A stretch of DNA of 64,000 bases from Cannabis sativa (GCF_029168945.1 NC_083604.1:75656211-75720210); one strand, 5' to 3'; shown: positions 1-13,035, numbered from the stretch's first letter. Translations and numbers: made by a program. The notes: generated from the letters alone by a model not told the origin.

Positions 1-543
1 ATGAGTTACATCTCTTTGTTGAGTCCATAACAACCATGGAGGTTATGACTTATGAATTTTGAATTTCAAATGGTGATATCCTAAACACTATATAAAGGAG
101 GTCTATGGTGCTCATTTGGGAGGTAGAGAAAGAAGTTTTCTATCAAAAAAGCACATTGCTAGAAAACCCTAAGGCTTGATAATTCCCAAAGCTATTTCCT
201 AGAGAGTTCCCTTAGTGCTTAGAGATAGGGGGAAATAAGCTTTTGGACAAAGGTGTAATACCTTGTTCAAGTCATGGTGATCCCCACTAATCTACACTCA
301 AGGTTGTGAGTGAGTGTTTATATATATATATTATTCTCTTTTTATATATATACATATTTTATATTGCATGTGTTGTAATCTTCTCTTCTACTTTTCATAT
401 ATATATATATATGTAATATATATAGTGTATATATATGTATTGTAACATATATTTAATCAATCTCTGATTTTAGTCCTTGTATTATTTTACAATAGAGTTG
501 TAATAAATCTTGATTTTCTTCCATTGTTATAAAATCTCTAACA
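1..543 (+). mobile_element. 3' part of an LTR (LTR retrotransposon), cut by window edge
   Basis: A TATA box (CACTATATAAAGG, about 88-100) is followed by a transcribed leader with long TA tracts and an end at 543 in TCTCTAACA, the usual CA-ended LTR terminus. No primer-binding site or gag follows, so this looks like the right part of a solo or truncated LTR whose start lies outside the window. The style resembles Copia LTRs, but superfamily is an inference. The duplicated target site cannot be tested because the left end is missing. Confidence 0.5.
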
Positions 544-802
544 ATTATTATATATATTTGTAAAACATGGGGAAAACTCAAATCAAATATGACAATGCTT
601 TGTAATTCCGATAGATTTCAGCATATAAATAAAGTGCATTATTATTATTATTATTGAATAATGTTATTATTTTTTTTAAATAATCTTGAATATTATAATT
701 AATACATATTAATTATTATAATTAAATAACCTTCTCGACTACAGAACATTTTTAAAAACTAATATTACAATAATCGGAGCGTAACATACCTTTTACTTTT
801 TA

Positions 803-1870
803 TGGGTCTTCGAGATGGTGGAAGAAATTTTAGAGTCTTCATTTCCCCTCAAAATCAAAATATTTGCTTGGCAAATTTCTCACAATTGAATCTCATCCAA
901 GTTTAATTTGAATACGCGTGGTATGCTTATTGATGGTATTTGTCTCTTGTGCGATGCCCAAGAAACTACTCATCATACTTTGTGGAGATGCTATTCTCTA
1001 TCCCATTGTCGAAACCTTTGTGAGTTTAGCCTTAGAAATCCTTTGGTCATTTGTTCTAATTTCATTTCTTTCATCTATAATATGCTGGATTCTTTGCCTA
1101 TATCTCAAGTGGAATTAGCTCTTGTTATCATGTGGAGAGTTTGGTCCAAGAGAAATAAAATGGTCCACAATAATTGTTTGATGTCCCCAAAGTTGGTGGT
1201 AAATTGGGCCCGTGATTTCTTATGCGATTATCAGAGGCCTCTTTTGAGTTCCAAAGAAACTAGTCAACGGAGAGCAGTTGGGCAAGCCAAGCCTACTCCA
1301 CCTTCTCCTATCGAGTTTGTTTGGGTTCCTCCTTATGGTGGTTGTTTCAAGGTCAATATTAATGCAACATTAGACTTGGAAGGTAGTTTTTGTGGTTTGT
1401 GTATGGTTATTCGGGATGCTCATGAGGTTGTCTTTGCCTCGACAATCTGGCACATGTTGGTTTTTTTTTTAAGTTGAAGTTGTTGAAGCTTTTGCTCTAT
1501 TTTTGTCATGTTGGCATCCAATGTCGTCTCTTGGGTTTAGATAATGTTCAAATTGAATCTGACTGCCAGAGTGTGGTTAACAAGATCAACAAGAAAGTAG
1601 AATTGGACTGGTCGCTAGGATTAATTTTTCGGACATTCATTATAGTATGGCTCTTTCTATAATGTGATTGTTCTAAGACAATTAATTATAATGTTGTTGC
1701 TCATAACCTTGTTAAGTATGATTTGTTTGTGGCTACTAGCAAAGTTTGATGGCCAGATTATTCAAATTGTTTTCATCACTACCTCAATATGGTTGATGTC
1801 ATAAATCTTTAATGATATTCCTTCTTTCTCCTTTTTGAGAGCTTTTACTCTTTAAAGTAGAGTTTGGGGT
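803..1870 (+). pseudogene. LINE 3' remnant: zf-RVT and RNase H-like (RVT_3) pieces
   Basis: The longest open stretch (908-1477) encodes a zinc-binding RT-associated region (GICLLCDAQETTHHTLWRC, a C-x2-C...H...C pattern) and then the start of a plant RVT_3 RNase H domain (WVPPYGGCFKVNINATLD). A frame change near 1474 leads into the next RNase H segment (VQIESDCQSVVNKI). The relic ends near a short A run at about 1880. Frameshifts and loss of the endonuclease and RT regions show a dead 5'-truncated L1-type LINE. It is not a host gene. Confidence 0.8.
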
Positions 1871-1879
1871 TTTTCTTTT

Positions 1880-3948
1880 AAAAAAAATATTTAACAATAA
1901 TCTACCTATATATGGATATTGATATACTAGAAATTTTTAATTTTTAATTTTGTTATTATTTTTTTTTTTTTGAAAAGTATAATTTTGTTATTTTAATTTA
2001 AAGTTAAAGAATATTTTTTTTTAAGTAATAGTATATTTAGTAAAAGTTAACATAAAAATACAAAAAATACTATTAAACTAAAAATTATGTTACATAATCA
2101 TATTTTATATAGAATATCTATATACATTAGTTGTAAGAAAAGAGTATAAATATTCTGGCCATTAGATGAAACTTAATAAATATTGATCCAATTTTTTTTT
2201 TCTTATATAGATAGTTATAAACTAGTCGTGGTAAGTAAATATATTAGGTGGACTAATACACAATTATAAAGTCACAAACTGAGTCAGTAACCTAACACAT
2301 GACAAATTAAGGCTTAATTATCTAATTTATTATATAAATATATATAAGTATAACACTACGACTTGAAAAACAAGTGCATACAGGGAACCTACCACTACCA
2401 CTTCCAAAATTTAATTACTTTAATCACATTAAATTTATTAATTATTTAGAATTAATTATATATATTTGCATGTAAATATTGTTACTTCTATTAATAATGA
2501 GGACAGCTTGTACTTAGGCTATGTAAACAATTAAATAAGTTTTTGATTTTAATAATAAAACTTACTATTTTTTCTTTTTATTCAATGCATATAGCTTGAA
2601 ATATTAAAATTTAGACCCCATGCAATCCAAAACTACGAAATATTTATTAAAGTGTCAAATATGTTATATATGTCTTTGTGATATATGTGACATAATTTCC
2701 TATCAAGTTTAACATTTATATAAGTACGGACGTTGGTTTTTTTTTAATAAGAATAGGCAAATTAGACAATCAATATTCAAGGTTGGGTTTAGAAAATAGA
2801 AAATGATAAAGGATTGACTTGGTCGAATAAGGGTGGCAAAAGGGTACTACAGTCACAAATAAACTGTTCACTTTATAAAATACATATCATATACTATATA
2901 TTATTATTTGTACTCTTTTATTCAAAGGGACATTATTATGTGACTTATACTTTTTTTCCTTATCATATAAAAAGCCAAACACATATATTGAATGATATAG
3001 ATCATGGCACACTAATATGCATAGCACTACTTTTATGACTCATGATTTTATTTTTGAGTTAAGGATATTATATAATAGGGGACTTTTTTCACATATAAGA
3101 AAATAGTATCACTAGACACTAATTATGATTAATTATAATTTGATGGCATAATTTAAACAATATTTTTGAGTAGATCCAAAATTATATCTGTGAAACAAAT
3201 ATACATCATTTTATTCTTAGTTGGTCAATGTACTAGCTCACACATATAGGTATGGACATAATTTGCCAATTCTTAAAATATATTAAAGTAAATGTATTTC
3301 TATATATCCTAATTTATAGACACACTATAATTAAATTTGATATACAATCTTTTCTCCCTATTTTAAAAATAATTTTAATAGAAGTTTTTTCTCATGAAAC
3401 TTGAAGTAACATTATACTACAATAATAATATAAGTTATCAAAGTTTGCTTTTGTTGCTGAAAGTAAACAATGTAGACATATATTAGAATAAAAACTATAG
3501 TATTTAATGAAAAAATACAAATAATCTGACGTCTACGAAGTTGGAAAAATGTACGAATCAGTCAAAAGAAAAAAAATTATATATCTCAGAGCTAAGAAAA
3601 TATGCAATATTAATGAAGCTGCCCACTAAAAAAAGACCACAACTAGCTAGTTGATATTAATTTAATTTTGACCACCTTTTTTGTTCATGTTCTTCTTAAC
3701 TCCAATGTTAAAATCTATATTTAGTGCAGGTTTAACATCAAAAAAATATAATTAACATTATTTTTTTTTTATTTCAACTACAATACTAAAAATTACACAA
3801 AAAAAAATATATTATTTTTATGTAAGACAAAAAAAAAAACTTTGTAATAGAACTATTATTTAATTACTAAAACTAAAAAAAAAAAGTATATTATTGATTA
3901 TTATATTATTTAATACTAAAAATTTGGTGTATAATGCCCACTAAATTT
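1880..3948. other. AT-rich intergenic spacer, no gene seen
   Basis: Very AT-rich sequence with many stop codons in all frames and poly-A/T runs. No convincing coding region, RNA gene or intact element is visible. The right part (from about 3695, CTTCTTAACTCCAATG) together with 4290-4315 (GGCTGGAGTTGGCCTTA) may be the two halves of a decayed MITE into which the hAT-like element at 3957 inserted; this is weak. Confidence 0.5.
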
Positions 3949-3956
3949 AGTGGAAC

Positions 3957-4203
3957 CACTGGCGGACCCAGAATTTAAAGTGAGGGGGGCGTAAATAAAT
4001 TTAAAAAGAAAATATAAAGTATAGTTAGTGGAATTTGAACCTTTACCCTCTAACCTATTTACCAACTACCTTAACCATTACACCAAGGTTACTATTAGGT
4101 TTATAAATATCATCTTTTAATACAAATATATTGTGTAACTAATTAAAATACATATACATTTTTTTCTCGATTTTTTTTTTCAGGGGGCGTGGGTCCGCCC
4201 GTG
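3957..4203. mobile_element. hAT-like MITE, 247 bp, with 8-bp target duplication
   Basis: The left end CACTGGCGGACCCA and the reverse complement of the right end CACGGGCGGACCCA differ at one base. Both sides carry AGTGGAAC (3949-3956 and 4204-4211), an 8-bp duplication as made by hAT transposases. There is no coding capacity. On the minus strand the interior (about 4023-4090) resembles a tRNA promoter: an A-box-like TGTAATGGTTAAGG and a B-box-like GGTTCAAATTCC. So the element may combine DNA-transposon ends with a tRNA-derived core. Confidence 0.75.
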
Positions 4204-4211
4204 AGTGGAAC

Positions 4212-5800
4212 GATATACTTATATTTAGATTAGTATTTACAGTTCAGTTGAATTACATTTTTAGTGGTGCCACCAAATATTTGACATATTGACATACGGC
4301 TGGAGTTGGCCTTAATCCAAGTTCTTAATGAAATAAGAACTTGTTAATAAACAGTAAAATCTTCATGTTCAAAAAAAAATGTAAAATCTGAAAATATATG
4401 CATGCAAAACTAAAAACCCTAATTTTCAACAAAAATAAATAAATAAATAATAACACTTGAAATAAATTTAAAAAATCATGCATTATGCACTGCCATTTTT
4501 GTTTGTGTGGGTAACAAAAAGTGGAGAGTGGACCCATAAAAGTTTTATTCTCAAGCTGGGAAACTGTAGACCCATCTTCCCACCATTTTCATTCATTACA
4601 TGTAATATATACAAAAAAATATTATATTTTCAAAAAAACAAAAAAAAAATGAAAAACTTAAAAGGAAAATATATTAGAAAGTTAGAATTGGTATATCAAC
4701 CAACCAATACAAGAAACCACACTTTGCAAGAGAAAACTCCTCCTAATTCCACATGACTAAGCTTTTTAATCATTTCAATTTTTGATCCTAATTAGTATAT
4801 TAAAACTACTAATTAATTTCTATATTTAGGGTGAATATATGATTAATTATGTAATTAGTTTAATATAAATTGGAGTATGCACTTTATAAAATACATCAAA
4901 CTAACATTATTAGATTTGGTCATTAATTTCGGTATCAGTTTAATCTATTTTATGAACTACGAGCATGTTTGGTTGATTAGAAGATCACGATTGTAATATA
5001 ATTAAAGTCACCATTACAATGTTTGATTTGTGTTTTTAACCTTTGTAATGGAATTCCATTATAATGGGCATTACACTAATTTTATAAATTTTCATTACAA
5101 CTAAAGAATAAAAAGACAATTTTATCCTTTCTCTTTCTCACTTTAAAAATATAAAAAAATAAATAAAGCATAAATATTTTTGTCAATTCAATTCTAATTA
5201 CAATATTCATTACAAAATAAATCAAATATAGTAATAGTATTTCTATTATTATTACCATTACATTCTATTACTATTCTTATTACCATATAAAAAAGAAACG
5301 CTTAAAGACACTATTTGTATTTTTAAGTTTTTATATAATTTAATATAAAATTGGGGGCAAAGTATGAAATAATTAATTTTAGGGTAAATTGATAGAGTAT
5401 GTATAATTTTTTTATTTTTACAAAATAATAAAATAACAATAAATGATTAAGAAAATTGGTGTTCGTAGTGTGAAGCATGGACAAAGACAATTACTGCTTT
5501 GGTCAAAAAATTTATAATTTCTTGTCTGACTAACAAAATATAATTTTGGAATGAGTAATTTAGTGTCTGTAATAGGGGCATTTTCGTAAAATTAAGTACT
5601 AAAAAAACAAAACAAGGAACAAAAATCAATTCTTTCCCCACTAACATATATTATACGTTTATTGTTAAAAAAAGAAAAAAAAAACACATATTATAAGTTT
5701 ATAATTTATTTTATTTTTTTATATAATTTAATTTCTGTAGTGATAAAAAAAGATAAAGCGTTAGGAGCGCAAAAGAAAGCTTTCTTCTAATTCTTCCCTC
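4212..5800. other. Intergenic spacer upstream of the WAKL14-like gene
   Basis: AT-rich sequence with short homopolymer runs. Open frames of 60-90 codons here have no recognisable domain and low-complexity composition. No RNA gene or intact transposon end pair was found. The last few hundred bases should contain the promoter of the kinase gene, but no clear motif stands out. Confidence 0.45.
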
Positions 5801-5814
5801 AGAATCACACGGTT

Positions 5815-6463
5815 TTTTACTCTCTTTTTTTTCTTTCATTTTTCATGAACAAGAATCTCAAAAACTGGTGACCAATCTTATTATTAGTTTATATATATAT
5901 ATATTTGGAGAAGAAATAAGAATAAGAAGAGGAAGAAAGAGTTGAACTTTGAGTTGAGACTCTGTTTTTAATTCAGATGCGGAGAAGAAAGAAAACAGAG
6001 AGAGAGGAGAGTTGTTAGTTAACGTTACATGTTGAACCTGGAAAAGAATTTAAGTCTCAATTGGTTTGGAAGGTAAATTATTTATTTAGAAAAAAAAGGA
6101 AAGCTTTGGAAATGGCTTAGTTGTTGTCACCTTCTTTCTTCTTCATTATTACTTGTTCACATTTAATTTTTTCACGAATGTGGAATTGAATTTAAAGCTT
6201 ATTTATTTTACTTCATGAGTTTTGAGGCTACACTTCTCAATTGTTGTATAAAGCATTTATTGAGATAGATGGTCTCCCCAACGGTACTGATCTTTGCCTT
6301 TAATTTCTCAAAAATTTATTCAAATAGAATTTTTTTTTTATTTTTATTTTTCTTAGCTGCCAAAACCCAAAACCCAAAACCCAGAAACTGTTTGTATAAA
6401 ATCCTCAGAGAAATTTTGTTTTCAGTTTGATTAATATTGTGGGTTTTTTGAATTTTGTGGCAG
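5815..6463 (+). other. Probable 5' UTR exon and leader intron of the WAKL14-like gene
   Basis: The purine-rich leader ends in GGTTTGGAAG and a good donor GTAAAT at 6073. A matching acceptor TTTTGTGGCAG ends at 6463, 57 bp before the chosen start codon. This would give a leader intron of 391 bp. Evidence is splice-signal quality and position only. The transcription start is not defined. Confidence 0.4.
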
Positions 6464-6520
6464 AAAGGTGATGATCCTGAACCTGAACCCATTTCAGCTT
6501 TGCAAGATTTTTTCCCAAGA

Positions 6521-9500
6521 ATGAATACCCCACCAACAATTTTCGTTCTTCTCATCATAATAGTTCTTCTCGTAGTTATTTCTTCAAGCGAAGCTGACCA
6601 TAGCCATGGCTCAAACGATTGCCAAAGGTTTTGCAAAGGTGATTCTGTACCGTACCCGTTTGGGTTCTCACAAGGTTGCAAAATCCAATTGAATTGTAGT
6701 GACAATGGCGAAAAGAGAATCGGAGAATTTTTAGTCAATAACATCACATCAACAAGCATCTTCATCAATCTCCCAGCGAAATGTAACCGTTCGATTGAAT
6801 CAATCAAACCCCTTTTTGGTTCACACTACGGTTTGACTTGGAATAACAGTCTCTTGCTCCAAGACTGTACTAGCTCTCGTGTTAATGGCTGTGTCATACC
6901 CATGAGCTTCGTTGAGAATCGGGTCGTCGATGTACAGGACTGTAAGATTCCTAACAAGAACGATTCTCTCAGCTGTTTCTCTAAGAATTCTGATACTGAT
7001 ATTATGAACTTCAACGCCGTGAAGGGAACTTCGTGTAAGCTATTGTTTGCTTCGATCGCCCTTGACTCAGTCAACTCGTTCCAGTTTCAGAGGCTGGAAT
7101 TGGGTTGGTGGCTCAATGGGTCCTCAAATATGTCATGTGATCGAAACGCAAATTCTATGCATGTTACTCTTCCCGAAGGTAAAACAGGGGTCCGGTGCTT
7201 TTGTAATGAAGGGTTTCACGGAGATGGGTTTCTCGCCGGCTCCCGTTGCCGGAAAGGTAAGTCAACTCGCTGTTTTTTTTTTTTTTGGTTTAAAGTTCAT
7301 ATTTATTTAAGGTAATTAGAACTTTTTGTCCTGAAATTTCACATGATGTAACAAAATGGTAGAAATTTGACATGTACCAAATACTGTAGTCTTTCAATCT
7401 AACCATCTCCATTGTTCTTGAGAACTTTTAACTGTTTAAAAAGTTCAGTACACAATTTTACAGATGTCAAAGTCCTTAGATAGAAATCTAAATTAGCCTT
7501 TTTTTTTTTTAATTTAATTTAATTTTTAATATTTGGTGGATGGCCTAATTGCCTTTGACGATGGAAACTGGGGAAGGAAAAGTATACGGTTTGGTGGGGC
7601 TATTATTATGTCTTTTGCCAATTAGAAAACGACACCTGATTGATTGAAATTTCTTGGTTGTTTACTTTGGTGGGTTTCATGGCAATGAATGATTCGTTAG
7701 AGGGTCATATTATTATATACCAATGGTGGATATGGATTAAGATTTTCATGGTTTTCTTTTTGTAGGATTTGTTTGTGATAATGGTTTAACTTTTTTTTTT
7801 GTACCTAAGTGCCCTCTTATCATTATTGATTCTTTGACTGGATCTTCACCTTAGAATGGGAACGATGACTAGGTAGACACCAGATATGGGGCATCATTAG
7901 TTTCAAGTTTTTGACCAACTAAAAATATGTGGACACAAGATATTGCATAATTATTTTTCTACTACTACTTTTGTCAATGCCCAATTTGCAAAGGCTACCT
8001 CTTTTTGTAGGTGGTAATTACAATACCTAGAAGAACTGTGCAAGTGTGCATAAATAAGGTTATTGTTAGATTACGTGTGTTTAGGCTCTACTTTTCCTCA
8101 TAATTGATAAAAGGACATGGGTGAGACTTTTGGGGCGGTTTGGTGTTTGACTTGGGTGTAATAATGCCAGGGTACTGTGCTTGTTGAGAAGTTTGCTCTT
8201 GTGTTTGAAAGCTGGATGTTTAGGGGAAAGTAGTAGTACTATGATTTAGCTATTTTAGTTATGATTGAAGGAACAGCTATTTTATATTAGTCTTTCTTTA
8301 TAGACCCTCTGGAGCTTTGGACTTTAAAGAAAAACCAACTACTTCAGGAGTTGGAAATTGTTTTAAATATTGGTCTTATAATGTAATGTATCTTCCAAGC
8401 AGATATCTGCAAAAGTCAAATGTTAGAACATTTGGGAAATCTCCCATTTGTTTATAGAGTAATTAGGCTTTGCACATGCCTAAGCTAGCTAAGTTTGAAC
8501 TTCATTTTAACCAAGTCAATGGAAAGAGAAATTGTGATTTTGGAATACAATGTCAGCTTGAAGATGTGGGTGTTGGTGGATTTTCCAATTATAAAAATAT
8601 GTTGGTGTTTGTTTTCAAGATTATTGAACTATGTAACTCTCAGAATATGTCAGCAACTTCAGTTTCCATTAGGTTTACTAATTACTGTTTCATTGTCATA
8701 TTTCAGTTTCAGCATGCAGCCCTCGAAAGTACATGTCTAGCAAATGTGGAAAATTTAGTAAAGTGGGTGTTCTTATTGCAGGTAAAATTTCTAATTATTG
8801 AGTCTAATCTTCCAATTAAATTGATAATTATATCAATGTATTGCTTGTGTATCAAATTTTAATTTATGTTCGGTATTGCTATGTGTTTGAAGGGCCAAAA
8901 TGGTCATCTGTAAGTGTAACAAGCAATTGATGTGGTTAAAGTACAATGTTTGATTGATAGTAGCCATAGCTGAGATGTTGAGGAAGTCCATGGCTTTCTT
9001 ATTAACACGTGCTACATTGCTTTTATTAGGGATAATATTTGGAGCTGTTTTGATGGTCATCCTAACTTTCCTCTGCCACGTTGTCCGAAGGCGTTCTACT
9101 TGTTTGAAAAACCGGATGAGTGCAAAGCGCCTTCTATGTGAAACTGGCAATTCCAGTGTTGCTTTATACCCCTACAAAGAAATCGAAAAGGCCACCAATG
9201 GCTTCTCAGAAAGTCGAAGACTTGGAACCGGTGCCTTTGGTATGGTTTATGAAGGAAAACTCTTCAATGATGAGTTGGTTGCTATAAAAAAGATCAAACA
9301 TAGAGACAATAACAGCATTGAGCAAGTTATGAATGAGATCAAACTACTTTCATCTGTTAGTCACCCGAATCTGGTGCGCCTCTTAGGTTGCTGCATAGAG
9401 CAAGGCGAGCAGATCCTTGTGTATGAGTTTATGCCTAATGGAACTCTATCTCAGCATCTACAAAGAGAAAGGGGTAAAGGGCTTCCATGGACTATAAGGC

Positions 9501-10318
9501 TTACCATTGCTTCTGAAACTGCTAAGGCTATAGCTTATCTCCACTCTGCCATGAATCCACCAATTTATCACAGGGATATCAAATCTAGCAACATACTATT
9601 AGATTTCAACTTCAAGTCAAAGGTAGCAGATTTTGGGCTTTCTAGACTTGGCTTAATAGAAACATCACACATATCAACAGCCCCACAAGGGACTCCAGGC
9701 TATGTGGATCCTCAGTACCATCAAAACTTTCATCTCTCAGATAAAAGTGATGTGTACAGTTTTGGGGTAGTTTTGGTTGAGATAATAACAGCAATGAAAG
9801 TGGTTGACTTTACTAGACCTCAGACTGATGTGAACTTGGCTGCACTTGCTGTTGATAGGATTGGAAAAGGGTGTGTGGATGATATAATAGATCCATTCCT
9901 TGAACCAAATAGAGATGCATGGACACTTTACTCTGTAAACAAGGTAGCCGAGCTTGCATTCAGATGTCTCGCGTTTCATAGTGACATGAGACCTTCAATG
10001 ATGGAAGTAGCCGAAGAACTCGAACAAATCAGGAGAAGCGGATGGGCTACAATGGAGGAAAACACATTTGCTTCATCAGTTGTGTCCTCTTGTTCATCGC
10101 CTTACAACGGGAGCGAATCACTTGGTAGCGTGACATCAAAGAAAGGTGGCGGTGTTGGGAGTCAGAGATTGTTTCTTCCACAAAAAATAGATGATAACTT
10201 GGAGTCAATGGAAGAAGAAGAGGAGAAGGAAAGCTCTCCTGTTTCTGTGCAAGATCCATGGTTTAGTGAACAGAGTTCACCTTCAACAAATAGCTTATTG
10301 GGTAATGTAGTCCGATGA
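6521..10318 (+). CDS. WAKL14: Wall-associated receptor kinase-like protein (WAKL14 type), 699 aa
   Basis: Exons 6521-7256, 8707-8781 and 9030-10318 join in frame to 699 residues. Residues 1-25 form a signal peptide (MNTPPTIFVLLIIIVLL). The ectodomain has the galacturonan-binding WAK signature (CKGDSVPYPFGFSQGC), a Cys-rich WAK-associated region and an EGF-like tail (CFCNEGFHGDGF). A membrane span at about 264-288 is followed by Arg-rich cytosolic sequence. The kinase (about 335-610) has the glycine loop LGTGAFG, VAIKK, HRDIKSSN and DFG, so it is an RD-type Ser/Thr kinase expected to be active. The family sits in the plasma membrane and senses cell-wall pectin. The upstream in-frame ATG at 6455 is rejected because it spans a likely splice acceptor and would bury the signal peptide. 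The length and two-intron layout match Arabidopsis WAKL14, but WAKL20-type relatives are possible. Confidence 0.88.
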
Positions 10319-10399
10319 CTCTAAATCACTTCTGCTTCACATATATATTTCTATATATATAATCGTGTGAATAGTGAATACCATAGATGTATTATACAG

Positions 10400-10845
10400 G
10401 TTCTCTTAAACCCCATTAATGCCCATATCTTATAGTATTGTTATTATTAATTTTTGTATGCTTAACCAAACTGTATTTATATATATATACTATATCATCA
10501 TTTTCCCTCAGTTCCTTTAAAGCAAATGATGCCAAAGCCAAAGGCCATCAAGTTACTTGTGTTTGCAAAACATTTTTTTAACTTGTAACTTGTGAGAAAA
10601 AACAGATTATGAAGCCTTTATTTTGTAATAGTTTCTAGATTAATTTATGCATATGGTACTTCAGGCCTATCATTTTTTGAGAGGAAAGATTTTGTTGGAT
10701 AGCTATGCAAAATGATATATGCTTCAATTACACAAACTCCATTATTACCGGCACTAATTCAATCATATATGATTGTATATGAATTATGGTTTGGTAATGA
10801 TTGTGAAAAAGTACACTACAAAACTTTGGTCCTATACTTAGATTC
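10400..10845. other. 3' flank of the kinase gene
   Basis: AT-rich sequence after the kinase stop codon, with several near-consensus poly(A) signals but no clear choice. No gene or repeat end is recognised before the minus-strand LINE relic begins. Confidence 0.4.
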
Positions 10846-10849
10846 AAAT

Positions 10850-11542
10850 ATATGTCACAAAAAAAAAGTGTAGCTTCATTAATTAGAGCAAATCGCTCGC
10901 GAGAATTGACAACCAAAAGGTACACAATTAATAGAAAATACACGGTACCAAGAATTTTGTGTAACATATTGGGCGGTTTATTTAGCAGATCGTTTAACAA
11001 AATACAAAGAACATTTGACAAATCCCTCAAACTCTCCTTACAATCTTCAATTACTAAGCTAAATGCTGAACCCATCACCATTGAACTACATAGCTTCCAC
11101 AACCATCAGGCTATCTGTTTCAACTACACCAGAAGAGAAGTTTTGAGCATGTTTAGCACTTCCCAAACACCAATAGCCTCCCCCATTTTAGGATTCAACT
11201 TTTCTACAAAACAACCAGGTAAAGAATGGACTAACACCCCTGTTGTATCACGAACCACACACCTGAAACCAAACTTGCCTTCGCTGTTGAACAAGGTTGC
11301 GTCAACATTAAGCTTGATGCCTAAAATCAGTTTAGTCTACAGCTCCAAACTGTCACCTACAACAGACGGTTGTAATAGAGGAATAGTTCCCCTTCCTTGA
11401 GCTCTGAACCATTGATCAAGACTTAAATTAGCAAATGCAACCACATCCTCCACAGAACGCAATCTTTGCTTTTAGATACAGTCGTTACGAGCAAACAACA
11501 AAGCCCAACACACTATAATTACATGCCCCAAACCCGGACTAT
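10850..11542 (-). pseudogene. LINE RNase H (RVT_3) remnant, downstream half of a split relic
   Basis: Read on the minus strand, about 11480 to 10850 gives degraded plant RVT_3 RNase H: a KLNVDATLFNSEGKFGF start, CVVRDTTGVLV, then EAIGVWE and a YFVKRSAN-like C-terminal motif, with frameshifts and stops. The 183-codon plus-strand open frame covering it is only the antisense shadow. The relic continues on the other side of the solo LTR at 11543-12774 with the zf-RVT domain, so one dead LINE was split by the later insertion. Confidence 0.75.
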
Positions 11543-12774
11543 TGTTAGGCTAATTTTAGTCTAAGTTTCGAGTCGCGTTTTCGGGTAGTTTTTGATCTTT
11601 GCTTCTAGTTTTAGGGCTATTTTACGCATGATTATTTTGTTTCAGGTCCCCGGATGTTTAAAGGAAGTATTCACAAGAATAGAGGACAAGAAATGAAAAA
11701 GTTGAGGTAAAAAATATACAAAGTTCTTTTCTACCAAAGCTCGTCGCGACGGGCAATATCCTTCGCCGCGACGGGGAATAAGCTTTGCCGTGATAGGACT
11801 TGGCAGAAAGTTTTCCAAGTTGAGAGTGCTCCAGCCGTCGCGACGGGGAATAGGCTTCATCGTGACGAAGCCTTTCTGACGACAAAAATGGGCAGTTTTG
11901 TAATTTCACAAATTTTAAAGAGAAAACTTGGCTCATTTAAAAGGAAACTTGTGATTGTTTATGAGGATTCAAAATTGGAGCCCTAGAAACAAAGGAGAAG
12001 ACTTCAAGAGCGGCTTGTGGCAATCCGAATTGATCTCTCCAACCAGTTCTCTCTTCTCTCTTTAATTTTTTTATGCTATTTTCTGTTTTTATTTTAATTA
12101 TGGATCTGATTATGGAGATTATGAACTAAACTCCTATTTGAGGAGATGATGAATGTTGATTGACATTATTTTTGGTTAATGATAATTGCTATTTCTCCTT
12201 TCTTGATTGTGAATTTATTCATATTTTTGTTAATTACATGTTTAAGATTGATCGCCTTTTGCATGCTTTATGATCCCAATTTAAAATCTGAAAAGTGAGA
12301 ATTGGGAATACTAAAATTGGATAAACTAGATTTTGATGTGAAACGAAAGTATTTGCACAGCCTAAATGACTTTGAGATTATTGCTTAATGTTGATTATAT
12401 GTTAGTCTAATTCAGAAATGATTAGATAACATGTGATTTATGGCCTAAAATATCTTAAAAGAGTTAGGTTAATTTTTATAATCTGTCATCCACATTGAGA
12501 AAGAGAATAGTAATTAACATATTAACAATTGGGTAATTAAATCAACATGATTTTTTTTCCCTAATTTCTCATCTTTGATTAAATATTTTTATTGCATAAT
12601 TTTATTTTCTTGTTAATCTTTATTTTTATTTCAATTACAAATTTTTGATTACCAAATAGAATTATAAATCTGATTTAGTGGTATTCAGTTCAATTCTCTG
12701 TGTGATCGATCTCACATGTGTAAGTACTACTTGATTACGTGTACTTGCGTAACTATTCATATTTTTGCGTAACA
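11543..12774. mobile_element. Solo LTR, 1232 bp, nested in a dead LINE
   Basis: The element runs from TGTTAGGC to GCGTAACA, with TGTTA/TAACA inverted termini, and is flanked by the 5-bp duplication ACTAT (11538-11542 and 12775-12779). No internal retroviral-type coding sequence lies between the ends, so this is a single LTR left by recombination. It contains several GC-rich repeats around CGTCGCGACGGGG (11740-11870) that stand out from the AT-rich surroundings. Superfamily is not certain; the structure suggests Ty3/gypsy. Confidence 0.8.
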
Positions 12775-13035
12775 ACTATCAAAATAGTTCACAACCTCCT
12801 CAAGCCAACCTCGGATCAAGCTAAAGTCACTCATTTCTGTCATAAGGTCTACAAGCTCCTAACATGCCTTTGCAAAGCTGCAAGAAAACAGAAGATGATA
12901 CTCTATTTCGGCAAAGACTCCACCAAAAGGACAACCCTCCTCATGTTTGATCTTTTCTTATCAGCTAGATTATGATTCAAAAAATTAAGAGGGATATTCT
13001 CCATCCAAATATTTAATTACCTAGCTAAACAAGTT
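12775..13035 (-). pseudogene. LINE zf-RVT remnant, upstream half of the split relic
   Basis: On the minus strand this encodes GCCPFGGVFAEIEYHLLFSC, the zinc-binding RT-associated domain found between reverse transcriptase and RNase H in plant LINEs, with a stop and decay further on. Removing the solo LTR at 11543-12774 and one ACTAT copy places it directly before the RNase H piece at 10850-11542, in the expected order. Confidence 0.7.

Noticed and set aside
300..460. Long TA-rich tracts as a possible regulatory or origin element
   Set aside because: They are simple TA repeats inside LTR sequence with no associated motif.
6455..6520. Upstream in-frame ATG that would add 22 residues to the WAKL14-like kinase
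   Set aside because: It precedes a likely 5' UTR splice acceptor (CAG at 6461-6463) and would hide the signal peptide that starts at 6521.
10852..11400. 182-codon plus-strand open frame
   Set aside because: It is antisense to a degraded LINE RNase H domain read on the minus strand.
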